A stretch of 64,000 nucleotides of DNA from an uncultured Pelagibacteraceae bacterium (GCA_902534465.1 CACAPU010000005.1:19999-83998), one strand, 5' to 3'; shown: positions 8,783 through 20,368, numbered from the stretch's first letter. Made by a program: numbers and translations. Notes: a model not told the origin generated them from the letters alone.

Positions 8783-10411
8783 ATGAACCATTATGAGACA
8801 AATCTGGATAAAAATGATGCTAATTATGTTCCATTAACGCCTTTATCGTTTTTAGAGAGGGCAAAAGATATTTACCCAAATTATGAGGCTGTAGTTTACG
8901 AGAGTAGAAAATATACTTGGAGCGAAGTTTATAAAAGATGTGTGAAGTTTGCCAGTGCACTAGATAAGATTGGTATTAAAACTGGTGACACAGTATCTGT
9001 TTTAGCGTTTAACACTCCAGAAATTTTTGAGGCACATTATTCTATTCCAATGGTTGGTGCAGTAATAAATGCAATTAATACAAGACTTGACTCTAAGACA
9101 ATAAGCTACATCTTAAATCACAGTGAGGCAAAAGTATTAATAGTAGATAGACAATTTCACGATGTAATCAAAAAAGCTTTAGAAGACGTGAAGCAGGAAA
9201 TTAAAATAATAGATATTGATGATAAAGATGCGAATTTAAAAGATTCTAAAGCAATAGGTTCTCTGGAATATGAAGATTTTCTAAATACAGGTGATCAGGA
9301 TTATATTTGGAAATTACCCAAAGATGAGTGGCAGGCAATTGCTTTAGGATATACATCAGGAACAACAGGGAATCCAAAAGGAGTAGTTTATCATCATAGA
9401 GGATCATATTTAATGGCAACAGGAAGTGCTGTTGCATGGAATATGCCTAATAAATTAAACTTTTTATACACAGTTCCAATGTTTCATTGTAATGGATGGT
9501 GCTATCCTTGGACAATGTCAATGATTCATGGAAGAGTCATATGTTTAAGAAACATTGATGTAAAAAAAATATTTGAGTTGATAGATAAATATGAAGTGAC
9601 TCATTTTGGAGGTGCTCCTATTGTTTTAAATATGTTGGCTAACGCACCAAAAGATCAACAAAAAGAATTAAAAAGAAAAGTTTACGTGTTAACTGCAGGC
9701 GCTCCTCCCCCTAGTATAATTTTTGAAAAAATGATAAAACTTGGATTTGAAGTAATGCATGTTTATGGTTTAACGGAAACTTATGGTCATATTTTACAAT
9801 GTGCATGGAATGACGAGTGGGATGGATTAGATCAAGACAATCAAAATGAAATCAAGGCTAGACAAGGTGTAAGATATCCAAACACGGAGGGTGTTGTTGT
9901 CATGGACCCAGAAACAATGAAACCAATACCACATGACGGAAAAACTATGGGTGAAATAATGATTAGAGGTAATGTTGTAATGAAAGGCTATTTTAAAGAT
10001 AAAGAGGCAACAGAAAAATCTATGGAAGGTGGATGGTTTCATTCAGGAGATTTAGCTGTAACTCATCCAAGTGGTTACATAAAAATTCAGGATAGGTCTA
10101 AAGATATTATTATATCTGGTGGAGAAAATATTTCATCTATTGAAATTGAAAATACAATATCAAAACACCCTGCAGTATCTCTAGCAGCAGTGGTTGCAAA
10201 GCCTGATGAGAAATGGGGAGAAACTCCATGTGCCTTTGTGGAGTTGATAGAAGGGAAATCTAGTACAGAGGAGGAAATTATTACTTTTTGTAGAGAAACC
10301 CTCGCTGGGTTTAAACTTCCAAAGAAAGTAGTATTTGCTCCATTGCCAAAGACATCAACGGGTAAAATTCAAAAGTTTGAATTAAGAAAACAAGCTAAAG
10401 AGCTTAGCTAA
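8783..10411 (+). CDS. dmdB: 3-methylmercaptopropionate-CoA ligase (DmdB-type acyl-CoA synthetase)
   Basis: Adenylate-forming acyl-CoA synthetase of 542 residues. It has the phosphate-binding loop YTSGTTGNPKGVVYHHRG (about residue 190), the MFHCNGWCYPW segment typical of the short/medium-chain group that includes DmdB, GLTETYGH, the hinge motif GGWFHSGDLAV, and the catalytic lysine in KTSTGKIQKFELRKQA. In the DMSP demethylation pathway this step activates methylmercaptopropionate with ATP and CoA. It begins 1 base after dmdC, and dmdA follows after 51 bases. Substrate is inferred from context. Confidence 0.88.
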   Translation: MNHYETNLDKNDANYVPLTPLSFLERAKDIYPNYEAVVYESRKYTWSEVYKRCVKFASALDKIGIKTGDTVSVLAFNTPEIFEAHYSIPMVGAVINAINTRLDSKTISYILNHSEAKVLIVDRQFHDVIKKALEDVKQEIKIIDIDDKDANLKDSKAIGSLEYEDFLNTGDQDYIWKLPKDEWQAIALGYTSGTTGNPKGVVYHHRGSYLMATGSAVAWNMPNKLNFLYTVPMFHCNGWCYPWTMSMIHGRVICLRNIDVKKIFELIDKYEVTHFGGAPIVLNMLANAPKDQQKELKRKVYVLTAGAPPPSIIFEKMIKLGFEVMHVYGLTETYGHILQCAWNDEWDGLDQDNQNEIKARQGVRYPNTEGVVVMDPETMKPIPHDGKTMGEIMIRGNVVMKGYFKDKEATEKSMEGGWFHSGDLAVTHPSGYIKIQDRSKDIIISGGENISSIEIENTISKHPAVSLAAVVAKPDEKWGETPCAFVELIEGKSSTEEEIITFCRETLAGFKLPKKVVFAPLPKTSTGKIQKFELRKQAKELS

Positions 10412-10462
10412 TATAGTTTCTTTACAAAATTGAAATAAGATGACAGTAATGCGGAAAAATAA

Positions 10463-11572
10463 ATGAAAAACTTTTTAATAGCCAAATCAAGAAGACTAAG
10501 GGGAACACCGTATACCTCTAGAATTGAGAAACAAGGTGTGACTGCTTACACCATTTATAATCATATGTTGTTGCCAGCAGCATTTGGTTCTGTGGAAGAT
10601 GCTTATCATCACTTGAAAGCGCATGTTCAAATTTGGGATGTTGCTGCTGAAAGACAAGTTGAAATTTCTGGTAAAGATTCTGCAAAATTAGTTCAATTAA
10701 TGACATGTAGAGATTTATCAAAATCTAAAGATGGAAGATGTTACTACTGCCCAATAATTGATGATAATGCTGGTTTAATAAATGATCCTGTAGTCTTACG
10801 ACTAAATGAAAATAGATGGTGGATTTCTTTAGCTGACTCAGATGTAATTTTATTTGCCAAAGGATTGGCGATTGGAAACAAATTTGATGTAAAAATTTCT
10901 GAACCTGATGTTGACATAATGGCAGTGCAAGGACCAAAATCATTTCAATTAATGGAAAAAGTTTTTGGAGAAAAAATTGTAAATTTAAAATTTTTTGGCT
11001 TTGATTATTTTGAATTTGGTGGAGATAAACATCTTATTGCAAAATCTGGATGGTCTAAACAAGGTGGCTATGAAATTTATATGGAACACAACGAGTCTGG
11101 TTTAAAATTATACGACCATCTTTTTGAAATTGGTAAAGAATTTAATATTAAACCAGGTGGACCAAATTTAATTGAACGTATTGAGAGTGGTTTACTTTCA
11201 CACGGTAATGACATGGACAATGGAGACAATCCATATGAATGTGGATTTGATAAATATATCAATATTGACAGTGACATAGATTTTTTAGGTAAAGAAAAAT
11301 TAAAGAAAATCAAATCAGAAGGAATTAAAAAAAAATTGATGGGAGTGAAAATTGATACTAAGGAAATAAATGTTACTGGTTCAATGGATTTAATTGATGA
11401 AAATAATCAAGTAATTGGAGAATTAAGATCCGGATGTTATAATCCAACATTTGGCCAAGTTATTGGAATTGCAATGATAAATAAACCTCACTTTGAGGAG
11501 TCGAAATCCTTCAAAATCAATATAAATGGTAATCATTTTGATGGAAAAGTTTGTGATTTACCTTTCATTTAG
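10463..11572 (+). CDS. dmdA: Dimethylsulfoniopropionate demethylase
   Basis: Transfers a methyl group from DMSP to tetrahydrofolate, giving methylmercaptopropionate and 5-methyl-THF. It is a 369-residue GcvT-fold protein and, as far as I can recall, its sequence is that of the structurally characterised Pelagibacter Dmd[21 protein letters not shown], then [17 protein letters not shown], and the [13 protein letters not shown] and [20 protein letters not shown] segments. GcvT itself is also in this fold family, but the N-terminus and the partners dmdC/dmdB favour DmdA. The gap upstream is 51 bases, the largest inside this gene group, so an internal promoter is possible though I see no strong one. 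Confidence 0.95.
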   Translation: MKNFLIAKSRRLRGTPYTSRIEKQGVTAYTIYNHMLLPAAFGSVEDAYHHLKAHVQIWDVAAERQVEISGKDSAKLVQLMTCRDLSKSKDGRCYYCPIIDDNAGLINDPVVLRLNENRWWISLADSDVILFAKGLAIGNKFDVKISEPDVDIMAVQGPKSFQLMEKVFGEKIVNLKFFGFDYFEFGGDKHLIAKSGWSKQGGYEIYMEHNESGLKLYDHLFEIGKEFNIKPGGPNLIERIESGLLSHGNDMDNGDNPYECGFDKYINIDSDIDFLGKEKLKKIKSEGIKKKLMGVKIDTKEINVTGSMDLIDENNQVIGELRSGCYNPTFGQVIGIAMINKPHFEESKSFKININGNHFDGKVCDLPFI

Positions 11573-11590
11573 TATAAAACTCTAAATATC

Positions 11591-12601
11591 ATGAATATAG
11601 CAATAGTTGGTGCAACTGGAAACGTGGGTCGAAAATTAATTGAAGTTTTGGAAAAAAAAAATTTTCCTGTAACCGAAGCTTACTTAGTTGCTTCTCCAAA
11701 CAGTGCTGGAAAAAAAATACATTTTTTAGGCAAAGAACATACAGTAATAAACTTAGAAAAGTTTGATTTTTCAAAAGTAAAAATAACATTTTTTGCAGCT
11801 GGATCAGCAATAGCTGAAAAATGGGCACCAATAGCTGCTGAAAAAACAATCGTTATAGATAATTCAAAATTTTTTAGAAAAGATCCTGAAATACCTTTAA
11901 TTGTACCTGAAGTAAATTCAAAAGAATTACCAAAATTTAAAAATAAAAATATTATAGCAAATGCTAATTGTTCGGTAATTCCAATAGTTGTAGCTCTTAA
12001 ACCTTTACACGATTTATATAATGTCAAAAGAATAGTTGCATCTACTTACCAGTCAGTATCAGGCGCAGGAAAAGCTGGTATGGATGAACTGATATCTCAA
12101 ACAAAGGAAGTATTGGAAAACAAAAATGTTCAGTCTAAAAATTTTACTAAGCAGATAGCTTTCAATGCAATACCACATATCGATAGCTTTCTTGAAAACG
12201 GAAGTACAAAAGAGGAGCAAAAAAATCATGATGAAGTGAAAAAAATTTTAGATAATAAAATTAGTATTACCTCTACTTGTGTAAGAATTCCTGTTCTCGT
12301 ATCTCACTCAATAAGTGTGAATGTGGAATTTAATAAGAAACATAACTTAGAAGAGATAAAAACTATTTTATCATCATCTCCAGGATGTAAAGTAGTTGAT
12401 GAACATAAAGATGGTGGGTACATTACTCCAGTTGAAGCTGAAGATAAATTTGAAACATTCGTATCAAGAATTCGTGTTGACTCTTCACAACCTAATTCAA
12501 TTAATATGTGGATAGTATCAGATAATTTATTAAAAGGTGCTGCACTTAATGCTGTTGAAATCGCTGAAGCTTTAATAGAAAAAGATTTTTATGGAAGATA
12601 A
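11591..12601 (+). CDS. asd: Aspartate-semialdehyde dehydrogenase
   Basis: NADP-dependent reduction of aspartyl phosphate to aspartate semialdehyde, the branch point to lysine/DAP, threonine and methionine. It has 336 residues; VGATGNVGRKLIEVL is the nucleotide-binding loop, the catalytic cysteine is in NANCSVIPIV, and YQSVSGAGKAGMDEL and the RIPVLVSHS histidine region are conserved. It starts 18 bases after dmdA, and its 3' end overlaps sdhC by 11 bases, tying an amino-acid gene to the TCA operon. Confidence 0.98.
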   Translation: MNIAIVGATGNVGRKLIEVLEKKNFPVTEAYLVASPNSAGKKIHFLGKEHTVINLEKFDFSKVKITFFAAGSAIAEKWAPIAAEKTIVIDNSKFFRKDPEIPLIVPEVNSKELPKFKNKNIIANANCSVIPIVVALKPLHDLYNVKRIVASTYQSVSGAGKAGMDELISQTKEVLENKNVQSKNFTKQIAFNAIPHIDSFLENGSTKEEQKNHDEVKKILDNKISITSTCVRIPVLVSHSISVNVEFNKKHNLEEIKTILSSSPGCKVVDEHKDGGYITPVEAEDKFETFVSRIRVDSSQPNSINMWIVSDNLLKGAALNAVEIAEALIEKDFYGR

Positions 12602-12974
12602 AAATCCAATATCACCACATATACAGATTTATAACTGGCACATTTCCTCATTGGTTTCAATATCACATCGGATAACTGGTATAATTAATTTTTTTGCTAT
12701 TACTTTAATAGGTTTATGGATAGCTTCATTATTATTGGGTGAGGGTTATTATGAACACACAAGTTCTTTTTTGTCTTCTTTTTTCGGTAAATTTATTTGT
12801 ATTGGAATAATCTGGTCTTTTACATTTCAAGTTCTTAGTGAGATAAGGCATTTGGTAATGGACTTAGGATATGGTTTTGAACCCAAAACTACAAAAATAT
12901 CTGGATTGATTGTTTTGATTGGCTCTTTTCCAATATCAGTTTCAATTTACGCTATTGGAAGGTTAATAATTTAA
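12591..12974 (+). CDS. sdhC: Succinate dehydrogenase cytochrome b556-type subunit, heme ligand absent
   Basis: Membrane anchor of complex II, 127 residues, with three predicted membrane helices (about 28-50, 63-83 and 103-125). Quinone-site residues are kept (SISHRITG: Ser23 and Arg27, matching E. coli Ser27 and Arg31). The second helix aligns without gaps to E. coli (SFFGKFICIGI...IRHLVMDLGY), but the axial heme ligand His84 of E. coli is Gln80 here; the nearby His87 corresponds to E. coli His91, which is not the ligand. sdhD starts on the last base of its stop codon (TAATG). Confidence 0.95.
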   Translation: MEDKNPISPHIQIYNWHISSLVSISHRITGIINFFAITLIGLWIASLLLGEGYYEHTSSFLSSFFGKFICIGIIWSFTFQVLSEIRHLVMDLGYGFEPKTTKISGLIVLIGSFPISVSIYAIGRLII

Positions 12975-13297
12975 TGGGATCTGTAACTAAGAAATGGTTG
13001 TTTTTAAAAGTAAGTTCAGTAATTTTAATACCTTTAATGATATGGTTTTCAATGAGTTTGGCTTCTATTTATGACAAAAGCTATAATGAGGTTCTGACAT
13101 TTATATCTTTACAGTCATCCAAATTATTATTTAGCATGTTTTTGATTTTTGCATATTTTTTCTCTGCACTAAGCATAAGCGAGGTTTTTGAAGATTATAT
13201 TGAAGACAAAAATATCAAAAATGCCGCAAATAAAACCTTAAATATCTTTGCTATAGTATTTCCATTATTAATAATTATCTTAATATTTAATTTATAG
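12974..13297 (+). CDS. sdhD: Succinate dehydrogenase membrane anchor subunit, no histidines
   Basis: Second membrane anchor of complex II, 107 residues, with three hydrophobic helices (about 9-32, 50-70 and 86-106). The identification rests on its position between sdhC and sdhA and on VFEDYIED, which matches the family Asp-Tyr pair of the quinone site (E. coli Asp82-Tyr83, here Asp74-Tyr75). The heme-ligand histidine, 12 residues before that Tyr in E. coli (His71), is Phe63 here, and the protein has no histidine at all. See the finding on heme loss. Confidence 0.92.
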   Translation: MGSVTKKWLFLKVSSVILIPLMIWFSMSLASIYDKSYNEVLTFISLQSSKLLFSMFLIFAYFFSALSISEVFEDYIEDKNIKNAANKTLNIFAIVFPLLIIILIFNL

Positions 13298-13299
13298 TT

Positions 13300-15075
13300 A
13301 TGAGTTCGTACAAAATAATTGATCATGAATATGATGTAGTTGTCTTGGGTGCTGGTGGCTCAGGTTTAAGAGCTGCAGTTGGCCTAAGTGAAGCTGGTCT
13401 AAAAACAGCCTGTGTGTCTAAAGTATTTCCCACAAGAAGTCATACTTCGGCTGCACAAGGAGGTATTTCTGCAGCGTTAGGAAATATGGGTGAGGATGAC
13501 TGGAGATGGCACATGTATGATACAGTTAAAGGTGCAGATTGGTTGGGCGACCAGGATTCAATAGAATATTTATGTAAAGAGGCTCCAGCAGCGGTGCTAG
13601 AATTAGAAAAGTATGGAGTTCCATTTAGTAGAACAGAGGATGGAAAAATTTATCAAAGACCTTTTGGGGGTATGACAAAAAATTATGGAAATGAGACAGT
13701 TCAGAGAACATGTGCTGCAGCTGATAGAACAGGACATGCAATACTTCACACTCTTTATGGCCAAGCTCTAAAGCACAATACTGAATTTTTTATTGAGTAC
13801 TTTGCTTTAGATTTAATAATGAAAGATGGAGCATGCAAAGGTTTGATTGCCTGGAACCTTAATGACGGGACCATACACAGATTCAGATCTCACATAACAA
13901 TTATTGCAACCGGAGGGTATGGGAAAGTATATTACTCAGCTACTTCTGCTCATACTTGTACTGGAGATGGTAATGCGATGGTTTTAAGAGCTGGTTTACC
14001 TTTACAAGACATGGAATTTGTACAATTTCACCCTACTGGCATATACGGCCATGGAACTTTAATTTCAGAAGGTGTTAGAGGTGAAGGAGGTTATTTAGTA
14101 AATTCAAAAGGTGAAAGATTTATGGAGCGTTACGCACCAAAAGCAAAAGATTTAGCATCAAGAGACGTAGTAAGTAGATCAATTGCGGTAGAAATAAATG
14201 AAGGTAGAGGTATAGGAAAAGAACAAGATCATGTTCATCTTCATATAGATCACTTAGACCCTAAAGTTATAGAAGAAAGATTACCAGGTATTTCTGAAGC
14301 TTCTAAATTATTTGCTAACGTTGATGTAACTAAGGAGCCAATACCAGTTGTTCCAACTGTGCATTACAACATGGGTGGAATACCAACAAATTATAAGGCT
14401 GAAGTTCTTACAGTCAATGGATCGGAGAAAACTGTTCCTGGTTTAATGGCGATCGGAGAAGCTGCATGTGTATCTGTTCATGGTGCTAATAGATTGGGCT
14501 CAAACTCATTAATTGATCTTGTAGTTTTTGGAAGAGCGGCTGCAAAAAGAGCTGCAGAACTTGTAAAACCAGGAATGAAACATGACGAAATCGATAAAAG
14601 TGAGACTGATAGATGTTTAGATAGATTTGATAAACTTAGAAACTCTCAAGGTTCTAACCCTACATCTGAACTTAGACTATCAATGCAAAAAACGATGCAG
14701 TCTAAATGTGCTGTATTTAGAAGTGAAAAGACATTAAAGGAAGGGGTTGATGAAATTAGAAAACCTTTTGAGGGCATGGAATCTTTGTCTGTTAAAGATA
14801 AATCATTAATATTTAATACAGATCTAGTCGAAACTTTAGAATTCGATAACTTGATTAGACAAGCGATTACTACTATGGACTCAGCTTATCACAGAAAAGA
14901 AAGTAGAGGAGCACATGCAAGAGAGGACTTTCCGAAAAGAGACGATGAAAATTATATGCAACATACTCTCTCATGGTGCAATGGCGCTAAAACAAAAATA
15001 AATTATAGACCAGTTCATAGATCAACACTAACTAATGATGTACAATATTTTCCTCCTCAGGAAAGAGTATATTAA
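13300..15075 (+). CDS. sdhA: Succinate dehydrogenase flavoprotein subunit
   Basis: Oxidises succinate to fumarate with covalently bound FAD. It has 591 residues; [16 protein letters not shown] is the FAD-binding loop, and His48 in [10 protein letters not shown] is the residue that binds FAD covalently. [29 protein letters not shown] and [11 protein letters not shown] form the active site, and [11 protein letters not shown] is the second FAD contact. It starts 2 bases after sdhD, and its stop codon overlaps the sdhB start (TAATG). All catalytic features look intact, so loss of heme in the anchors is not accompanied by decay of the enzyme. Confidence 0.98.
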   Translation: MSSYKIIDHEYDVVVLGAGGSGLRAAVGLSEAGLKTACVSKVFPTRSHTSAAQGGISAALGNMGEDDWRWHMYDTVKGADWLGDQDSIEYLCKEAPAAVLELEKYGVPFSRTEDGKIYQRPFGGMTKNYGNETVQRTCAAADRTGHAILHTLYGQALKHNTEFFIEYFALDLIMKDGACKGLIAWNLNDGTIHRFRSHITIIATGGYGKVYYSATSAHTCTGDGNAMVLRAGLPLQDMEFVQFHPTGIYGHGTLISEGVRGEGGYLVNSKGERFMERYAPKAKDLASRDVVSRSIAVEINEGRGIGKEQDHVHLHIDHLDPKVIEERLPGISEASKLFANVDVTKEPIPVVPTVHYNMGGIPTNYKAEVLTVNGSEKTVPGLMAIGEAACVSVHGANRLGSNSLIDLVVFGRAAAKRAAELVKPGMKHDEIDKSETDRCLDRFDKLRNSQGSNPTSELRLSMQKTMQSKCAVFRSEKTLKEGVDEIRKPFEGMESLSVKDKSLIFNTDLVETLEFDNLIRQAITTMDSAYHRKESRGAHAREDFPKRDDENYMQHTLSWCNGAKTKINYRPVHRSTLTNDVQYFPPQERVY

Positions 15076-15845
15076 TGGTACAGTTTAATTTACCGTCAAA
15101 CTCAAAAATAAAAAAAGGTCAATATTACAAAGATAAAACAGGATCAAAAAACATAAGAAAAGTAAATGTTTACAGATGGGATCCATCTAAAAATGAAAAT
15201 CCAAGAATTGATACTTATGAAGTTGATATGGATAATTGCTCTTCTAAAGTTTTAGATATTTTAAATAAAATCAAAAATGAAATTGATCCGTCTATTGCAT
15301 ATAGAAGATCATGTGCTCATGGAGTATGTGGGTCATGTGCAATGAATATGAATGGAAAGAATGGTCTAGCGTGTACCAAATCTCATTCTGAATTAGATGG
15401 AGATATCGATATTTATCCATTACCACATTTAAAAGTTTTAAAAGATTTAATTGGAGACTTAAGCATTCTTTACAAACAATACGAGTCAGTTGAACCTTGG
15501 CTAAAAACAACAAAAATAAATGACAAAGAAAACATTCAGACTAAAGAGGATAGAGCAAAATTAGATGGTTTATATGAGTGCATAATGTGTGCATGCTGTT
15601 CAACATCCTGCCCAAGTTATTGGTGGAATGGTGAAAAATATTTAGGTCCTGCAGTTTTACTTCAAGCTTATAGGTGGATAATTGATAGTAGAGACGAGGA
15701 CAGAAAAGAAAGACTTAAAAAAGTTGCTGACGAACTTAAACTTTATAGATGTCATACTATCTTGAATTGTACAAATGCATGCCCTAAGGGCCTAAATCCT
15801 GCAAAAGCTATTGCAGAGATAAAGAAAATGCTTGCAACAGCTTGA
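15075..15845 (+). CDS. sdhB: Succinate dehydrogenase iron-sulfur subunit
   Basis: Passes electrons from FAD to the quinone site through three clusters. Ligands are visible for [2Fe-2S] ([15 protein letters not shown]...GLAC), [4Fe-4S] ([12 protein letters not shown]) and [3Fe-4S] ([17 protein letters not shown]). It has 256 residues. The first motif reads SCAHG rather than the SCREG of mitochondrial and E. coli enzymes, a variant I also recall from other bacteria. It ends the sdhCDAB group; mmsA starts 24 bases later. Confidence 0.98.
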   Translation: MVQFNLPSNSKIKKGQYYKDKTGSKNIRKVNVYRWDPSKNENPRIDTYEVDMDNCSSKVLDILNKIKNEIDPSIAYRRSCAHGVCGSCAMNMNGKNGLACTKSHSELDGDIDIYPLPHLKVLKDLIGDLSILYKQYESVEPWLKTTKINDKENIQTKEDRAKLDGLYECIMCACCSTSCPSYWWNGEKYLGPAVLLQAYRWIIDSRDEDRKERLKKVADELKLYRCHTILNCTNACPKGLNPAKAIAEIKKMLATA

Positions 15846-15869
15846 TTACTTAATTAAATAATTTCAATC

Positions 15870-17363
15870 ATGAATTTAATCAAACATTTTGTTGGAGGAA
15901 AAATAACTCCAGGTAATTCAGAAAGAAAAGGTAAAGTCTTTAATCCTGCTACTGGAGAACAAGAATCTGAGGTTATTTTAGCCTCAAAATCAGATTTAGA
16001 TGGTGCAGTTGAAATTGCACAAAAAGCTTTTGAGACTTGGTCATTAAATCCTCCACTTCAAAGGGCTAGAATAATGTTTAAATTTAAAGAGCTTATAGAA
16101 AAAAATTTTGATGAACTGGCAAAACTAATAGTCTCAGAGCATGGAAAAGTTTATGAGGATGCTAAAGGGTCATTAATAAGAGGATTAGAAGTTGTAGAGT
16201 TTGCATGCGGAATTCCACATTTACTTAAAGGAGAGTTTTCTGAAAATGTTGGAACAAACGTTGATAGTTATTCAATGCGGCAGCCTTTAGGAGTTGCAGC
16301 TGGTATAACCCCATTTAATTTTCCAGCTATGGTGCCGATGTGGATGTTTCCATTAGCAATTGCATGTGGAAATAGTTTTATTTTAAAACCATCAGAAAAA
16401 GATCCTTCATGTCCGATGAAATTAGCTGAACTTCTTCATGAAGCTGGTCTTCCTGAGGGTGTCTTTAATGTTGTAAATGGTGATAAAGAGGTTGTTGACG
16501 CCATATTAACAAACCAAAATATTAAAGCTGTTAGTTTTGTTGGATCAACTCCTATTGCTAAGTACATATATGAAAATGCAGCTAAAAATGAAAAGAGAGT
16601 TCAAGCATTAGGGGGAGCAAAAAATCATTTAGTTGTTATGCCAGATTGTGATTTAGATGGTGCCGTAAATGGTTTAATGGGTGCTGCATATGGTTCAGCT
16701 GGAGAAAGATGTATGGCGCAGTCAGTAGCAGTAGCGGTAGGAGATATAGGTGATGAGTTAGTCTCAAGACTATCAAAAAAAGCTGAAGCATTAAAAATTG
16801 GACCCGGTATGGATAAATCATCTGAGATGGGCCCTTTAGTAACCAAAGAACATTTAGAAAAAGTAAAAGGCTATGTAGATCTAGGAGTTAAAGAGGGAGC
16901 AAAACTTGTTCTTGATGGAAGAAATTTGAAATTACAGGGATATGAAAACGGTTTTTATATTGGTGGGTGTCTTTTTGATCATGTGACTACTGATATGAGA
17001 ATTTATAAGGAGGAAATATTTGGACCAGTTTTATCTGTAGTTAGGGTAAAAACATTTGAAGAGGCTACAAAAATGATTAATGAGCACGAATACGGAAATG
17101 GAGTTAGTATTTATACTAGAGATGGAGATGCAGGTAGAACATTCGCAAGTAAAATTCAAGTTGGAATGGTAGGAATAAATGTTCCTATACCAGTTCCAAT
17201 GGCTTTCCATAGTTTTGGAGGATGGAAAAGGTCATTATTTGGAGATAGTGGAACGCATGGTATGGAAGGTGTAAAATTTTATACTAAATTAAAAACTATT
17301 ACTTCTAGATGGCCATCAGGAATTAGATCTAATCCTGAATTTATCATGCCAACAATGAAATAA
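15870..17363 (+). CDS. mmsA: Methylmalonate-semialdehyde dehydrogenase (CoA-acylating)
   Basis: Aldehyde dehydrogenase family member of 497 residues that converts methylmalonate semialdehyde to propionyl-CoA, or malonate semialdehyde to acetyl-CoA, with NAD and CoA. The N-terminus (FVGGKITPGNSERKGKVFNPATGE), the QPLGVAAGITPFNFPAMVPMWMFP segment and the catalytic cysteine in GSAGERCMAQSVAV are typical of MmsA. The end FYTKLKTITSRWP is also characteristic. It lies inside the TCA cluster, so its acyl-CoA products probably feed central metabolism. mdh starts 3 bases later. Confidence 0.93.
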   Translation: MNLIKHFVGGKITPGNSERKGKVFNPATGEQESEVILASKSDLDGAVEIAQKAFETWSLNPPLQRARIMFKFKELIEKNFDELAKLIVSEHGKVYEDAKGSLIRGLEVVEFACGIPHLLKGEFSENVGTNVDSYSMRQPLGVAAGITPFNFPAMVPMWMFPLAIACGNSFILKPSEKDPSCPMKLAELLHEAGLPEGVFNVVNGDKEVVDAILTNQNIKAVSFVGSTPIAKYIYENAAKNEKRVQALGGAKNHLVVMPDCDLDGAVNGLMGAAYGSAGERCMAQSVAVAVGDIGDELVSRLSKKAEALKIGPGMDKSSEMGPLVTKEHLEKVKGYVDLGVKEGAKLVLDGRNLKLQGYENGFYIGGCLFDHVTTDMRIYKEEIFGPVLSVVRVKTFEEATKMINEHEYGNGVSIYTRDGDAGRTFASKIQVGMVGINVPIPVPMAFHSFGGWKRSLFGDSGTHGMEGVKFYTKLKTITSRWPSGIRSNPEFIMPTMK

Positions 17364-18332
<969 letters not shown>

Positions 18333-19493
18333 ATGAATATCCACGAGCACCAGGCAAAAGAAATACTTAAAAAGTATGGAGCGGTTGTACCCGAAGGCGT
18401 TTATGCTTTTAATGTAAATGAATTAATTGAAAAAGTAAAAAATCTCAAAGCCGATAAGTATGTATTAAAAGCTCAAATTCATGCAGGAGGTAGAGGAAAG
18501 GCTGGAGGAGTAAAAATTGTTGATAATATTGCTCTTTTGGAAGAGGAAGCGAAAAAATTGTTTGGCAAAACATTAGTTACTCATCAAACTGGACCCTCAG
18601 GAAGAGAGGTGAAAAGATTGTATGTTGAAACTGCATCAGAAATAGAAAAAGAATTCTATCTTTCTTGTCTTGTTGATAGAGCTTCTGCAAAAATTGCATT
18701 TATTTCCAGCGATCAGGGAGGAATGAATATTGAGGAAGTTGCTGTAAAATCACCAGAGAAAATAATAACTACTAAAGTAGATTTTAATGAAAGTATTTCA
18801 GAGGAAGACTGTAACAAAATTATTAAAATTTTTGATTTAGACAGCGATGCAAGTAAACAAGCAATCAATTTAATGAAATCAATTTACAAAATGTTCATTG
18901 ATACAGATGCAAATTTAGTAGAGATAAATCCTCTCATTTTAACCAAAAAAAACAAAATTGTATGTTTGGATGCAAAGATGACTTTTGACGAAAATGCATT
19001 ATTTAAACATCCAGAAATTCAGAAACTTAGAGATTTTAATGAAGAAGAAGAAATTGAAATTGAAGCAAGCAAACATGATCTAGCATACATTAAATTGGAT
19101 GGAAATATAGGATGTATGGTAAATGGTGCTGGATTAGCAATGGCCACCATGGATATTATTAAATTGTATGGAGAAGAACCTGCAAATTTTTTAGACGTAG
19201 GCGGTGGCGCATCCAAAGAAAAAGTTTCAGCTGCATTTAAAATTATCTTATCTGACAAAAATGTAAAAGGAATACTAATAAATATTTTTGGAGGAATAAT
19301 GAGATGTGATGTGCTCGCTCAAGGTGTTATAGATGCGGCAAAAGAAATAAAAATAAAAGTTCCTTTAGTTGTGAGACTAGCAGGCACAAATTTCAAAGAG
19401 GGAAAAGAAATTTTAGATAATTCAGGACTAGAGATTATTTCCGCAAATGATTTATCTGATGCAGCAAAAAAAATAGTAGAGGCTATAAAATAA
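18333..19493 (+). CDS. sucC: Succinyl-CoA synthetase beta subunit
   Basis: ATP-grasp subunit of the enzyme that couples succinyl-CoA to nucleoside triphosphate synthesis. It has 386 residues, beginning [17 protein letters not shown], the standard N-terminus; [15 protein letters not shown]-type ATP-grasp residues, EINPL and [11 protein letters not shown]-like loops are present (here [12 protein letters not shown]). Its TAA stop overlaps the sucD ATG by one base. Confidence 0.98.
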   Translation: MNIHEHQAKEILKKYGAVVPEGVYAFNVNELIEKVKNLKADKYVLKAQIHAGGRGKAGGVKIVDNIALLEEEAKKLFGKTLVTHQTGPSGREVKRLYVETASEIEKEFYLSCLVDRASAKIAFISSDQGGMNIEEVAVKSPEKIITTKVDFNESISEEDCNKIIKIFDLDSDASKQAINLMKSIYKMFIDTDANLVEINPLILTKKNKIVCLDAKMTFDENALFKHPEIQKLRDFNEEEEIEIEASKHDLAYIKLDGNIGCMVNGAGLAMATMDIIKLYGEEPANFLDVGGGASKEKVSAAFKIILSDKNVKGILINIFGGIMRCDVLAQGVIDAAKEIKIKVPLVVRLAGTNFKEGKEILDNSGLEIISANDLSDAAKKIVEAIK

Positions 19494-20368
19494 TGTCAGT
19501 CTTAATAAACAAAGATACTAAAGTAATTTGCCAGGGTTTCACAGGTGCCCATGGAACCTTTCACTCTGAACAATCTATTAAATACGGAACTAACTTAGTT
19601 GGTGGAGTTACTCCTAAAAAAGGAGGTCAAATTCATTTGGAAAGACCAGTATTCAATACTGTTAAAGAAGCCAAAGATAAGACAGGTGCAAATGCAACAA
19701 TGATTTATGTTCCTGCTAAGTTTGCAGCTTCAGCAATTATAGAGGCAATTGACTCATCTATAGAATTGATTGTATGTATAAGTGAGGGAATTCCAGTTTT
19801 AGACATGCTTAAAGTAAAAAGAAGACTTTCGAACTCTAAATCGAGACTTATTGGTCCCAACTGTCCAGGTATAATAACTCCTGATGAATGTAAAATTGGA
19901 ATAATGCCTGGAAATATTCATAAAAAAGGAACAGTAGGAATTGTTTCTAGGTCAGGAACATTAACTTACGAGGCTGTAGCCCAAACCTCAGAAAATGGCC
20001 TTGGTCAATCTACATGTATAGGAATAGGTGGAGATCCAATAAATGGTACAAATTTTATTGATTGCCTAGATCTGTTTTTAAATGATGAAAAAACTGAGTC
20101 TATAGTCATGATTGGTGAGATCGGAGGTACTGCTGAAGAAGAAGCTGCTGAATTTATAAAAAATCATAGGATAAAAAAACCAATGGTTGGATTTGTAGCT
20201 GGAATTACAGCACCACCTGGTAGACGAATGGGTCATGCTGGTGCAATAATATCAGGGGGAAAAGGTAACGCTGATGAAAAAATTAAAATTATGGAAAAAT
20301 CTGGTATTACAATGGCAAAATCACCATCTGAAATTGGAATAACTCTATTGAATAAATTGTCTAATTGA
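19493..20368 (+). CDS. sucD: Succinyl-CoA synthetase alpha subunit
   Basis: CoA-binding and phosphohistidine-carrying subunit, 291 residues. [15 protein letters not shown] and [15 protein letters not shown] are the CoA-binding N-terminus; [11 protein letters not shown] is conserved; the active histidine is in [13 protein letters not shown]. It is coupled to sucC by a TAATG junction. The 33 bases after it contain a perfect TATAAT just before sucA. Confidence 0.98.
   Translation: MSVLINKDTKVICQGFTGAHGTFHSEQSIKYGTNLVGGVTPKKGGQIHLERPVFNTVKEAKDKTGANATMIYVPAKFAASAIIEAIDSSIELIVCISEGIPVLDMLKVKRRLSNSKSRLIGPNCPGIITPDECKIGIMPGNIHKKGTVGIVSRSGTLTYEAVAQTSENGLGQSTCIGIGGDPINGTNFIDCLDLFLNDEKTESIVMIGEIGGTAEEEAAEFIKNHRIKKPMVGFVAGITAPPGRRMGHAGAIISGGKGNADEKIKIMEKSGITMAKSPSEIGITLLNKLSN

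Noticed and set aside
11589-12027. Minus-strand ORFs of 86 and 115 residues opposite asd, and similar shadow ORFs elsewhere
   Set aside because: They lie wholly inside conserved genes on the other strand, have low-complexity Leu/Phe/Ser-rich composition and no family resemblance.
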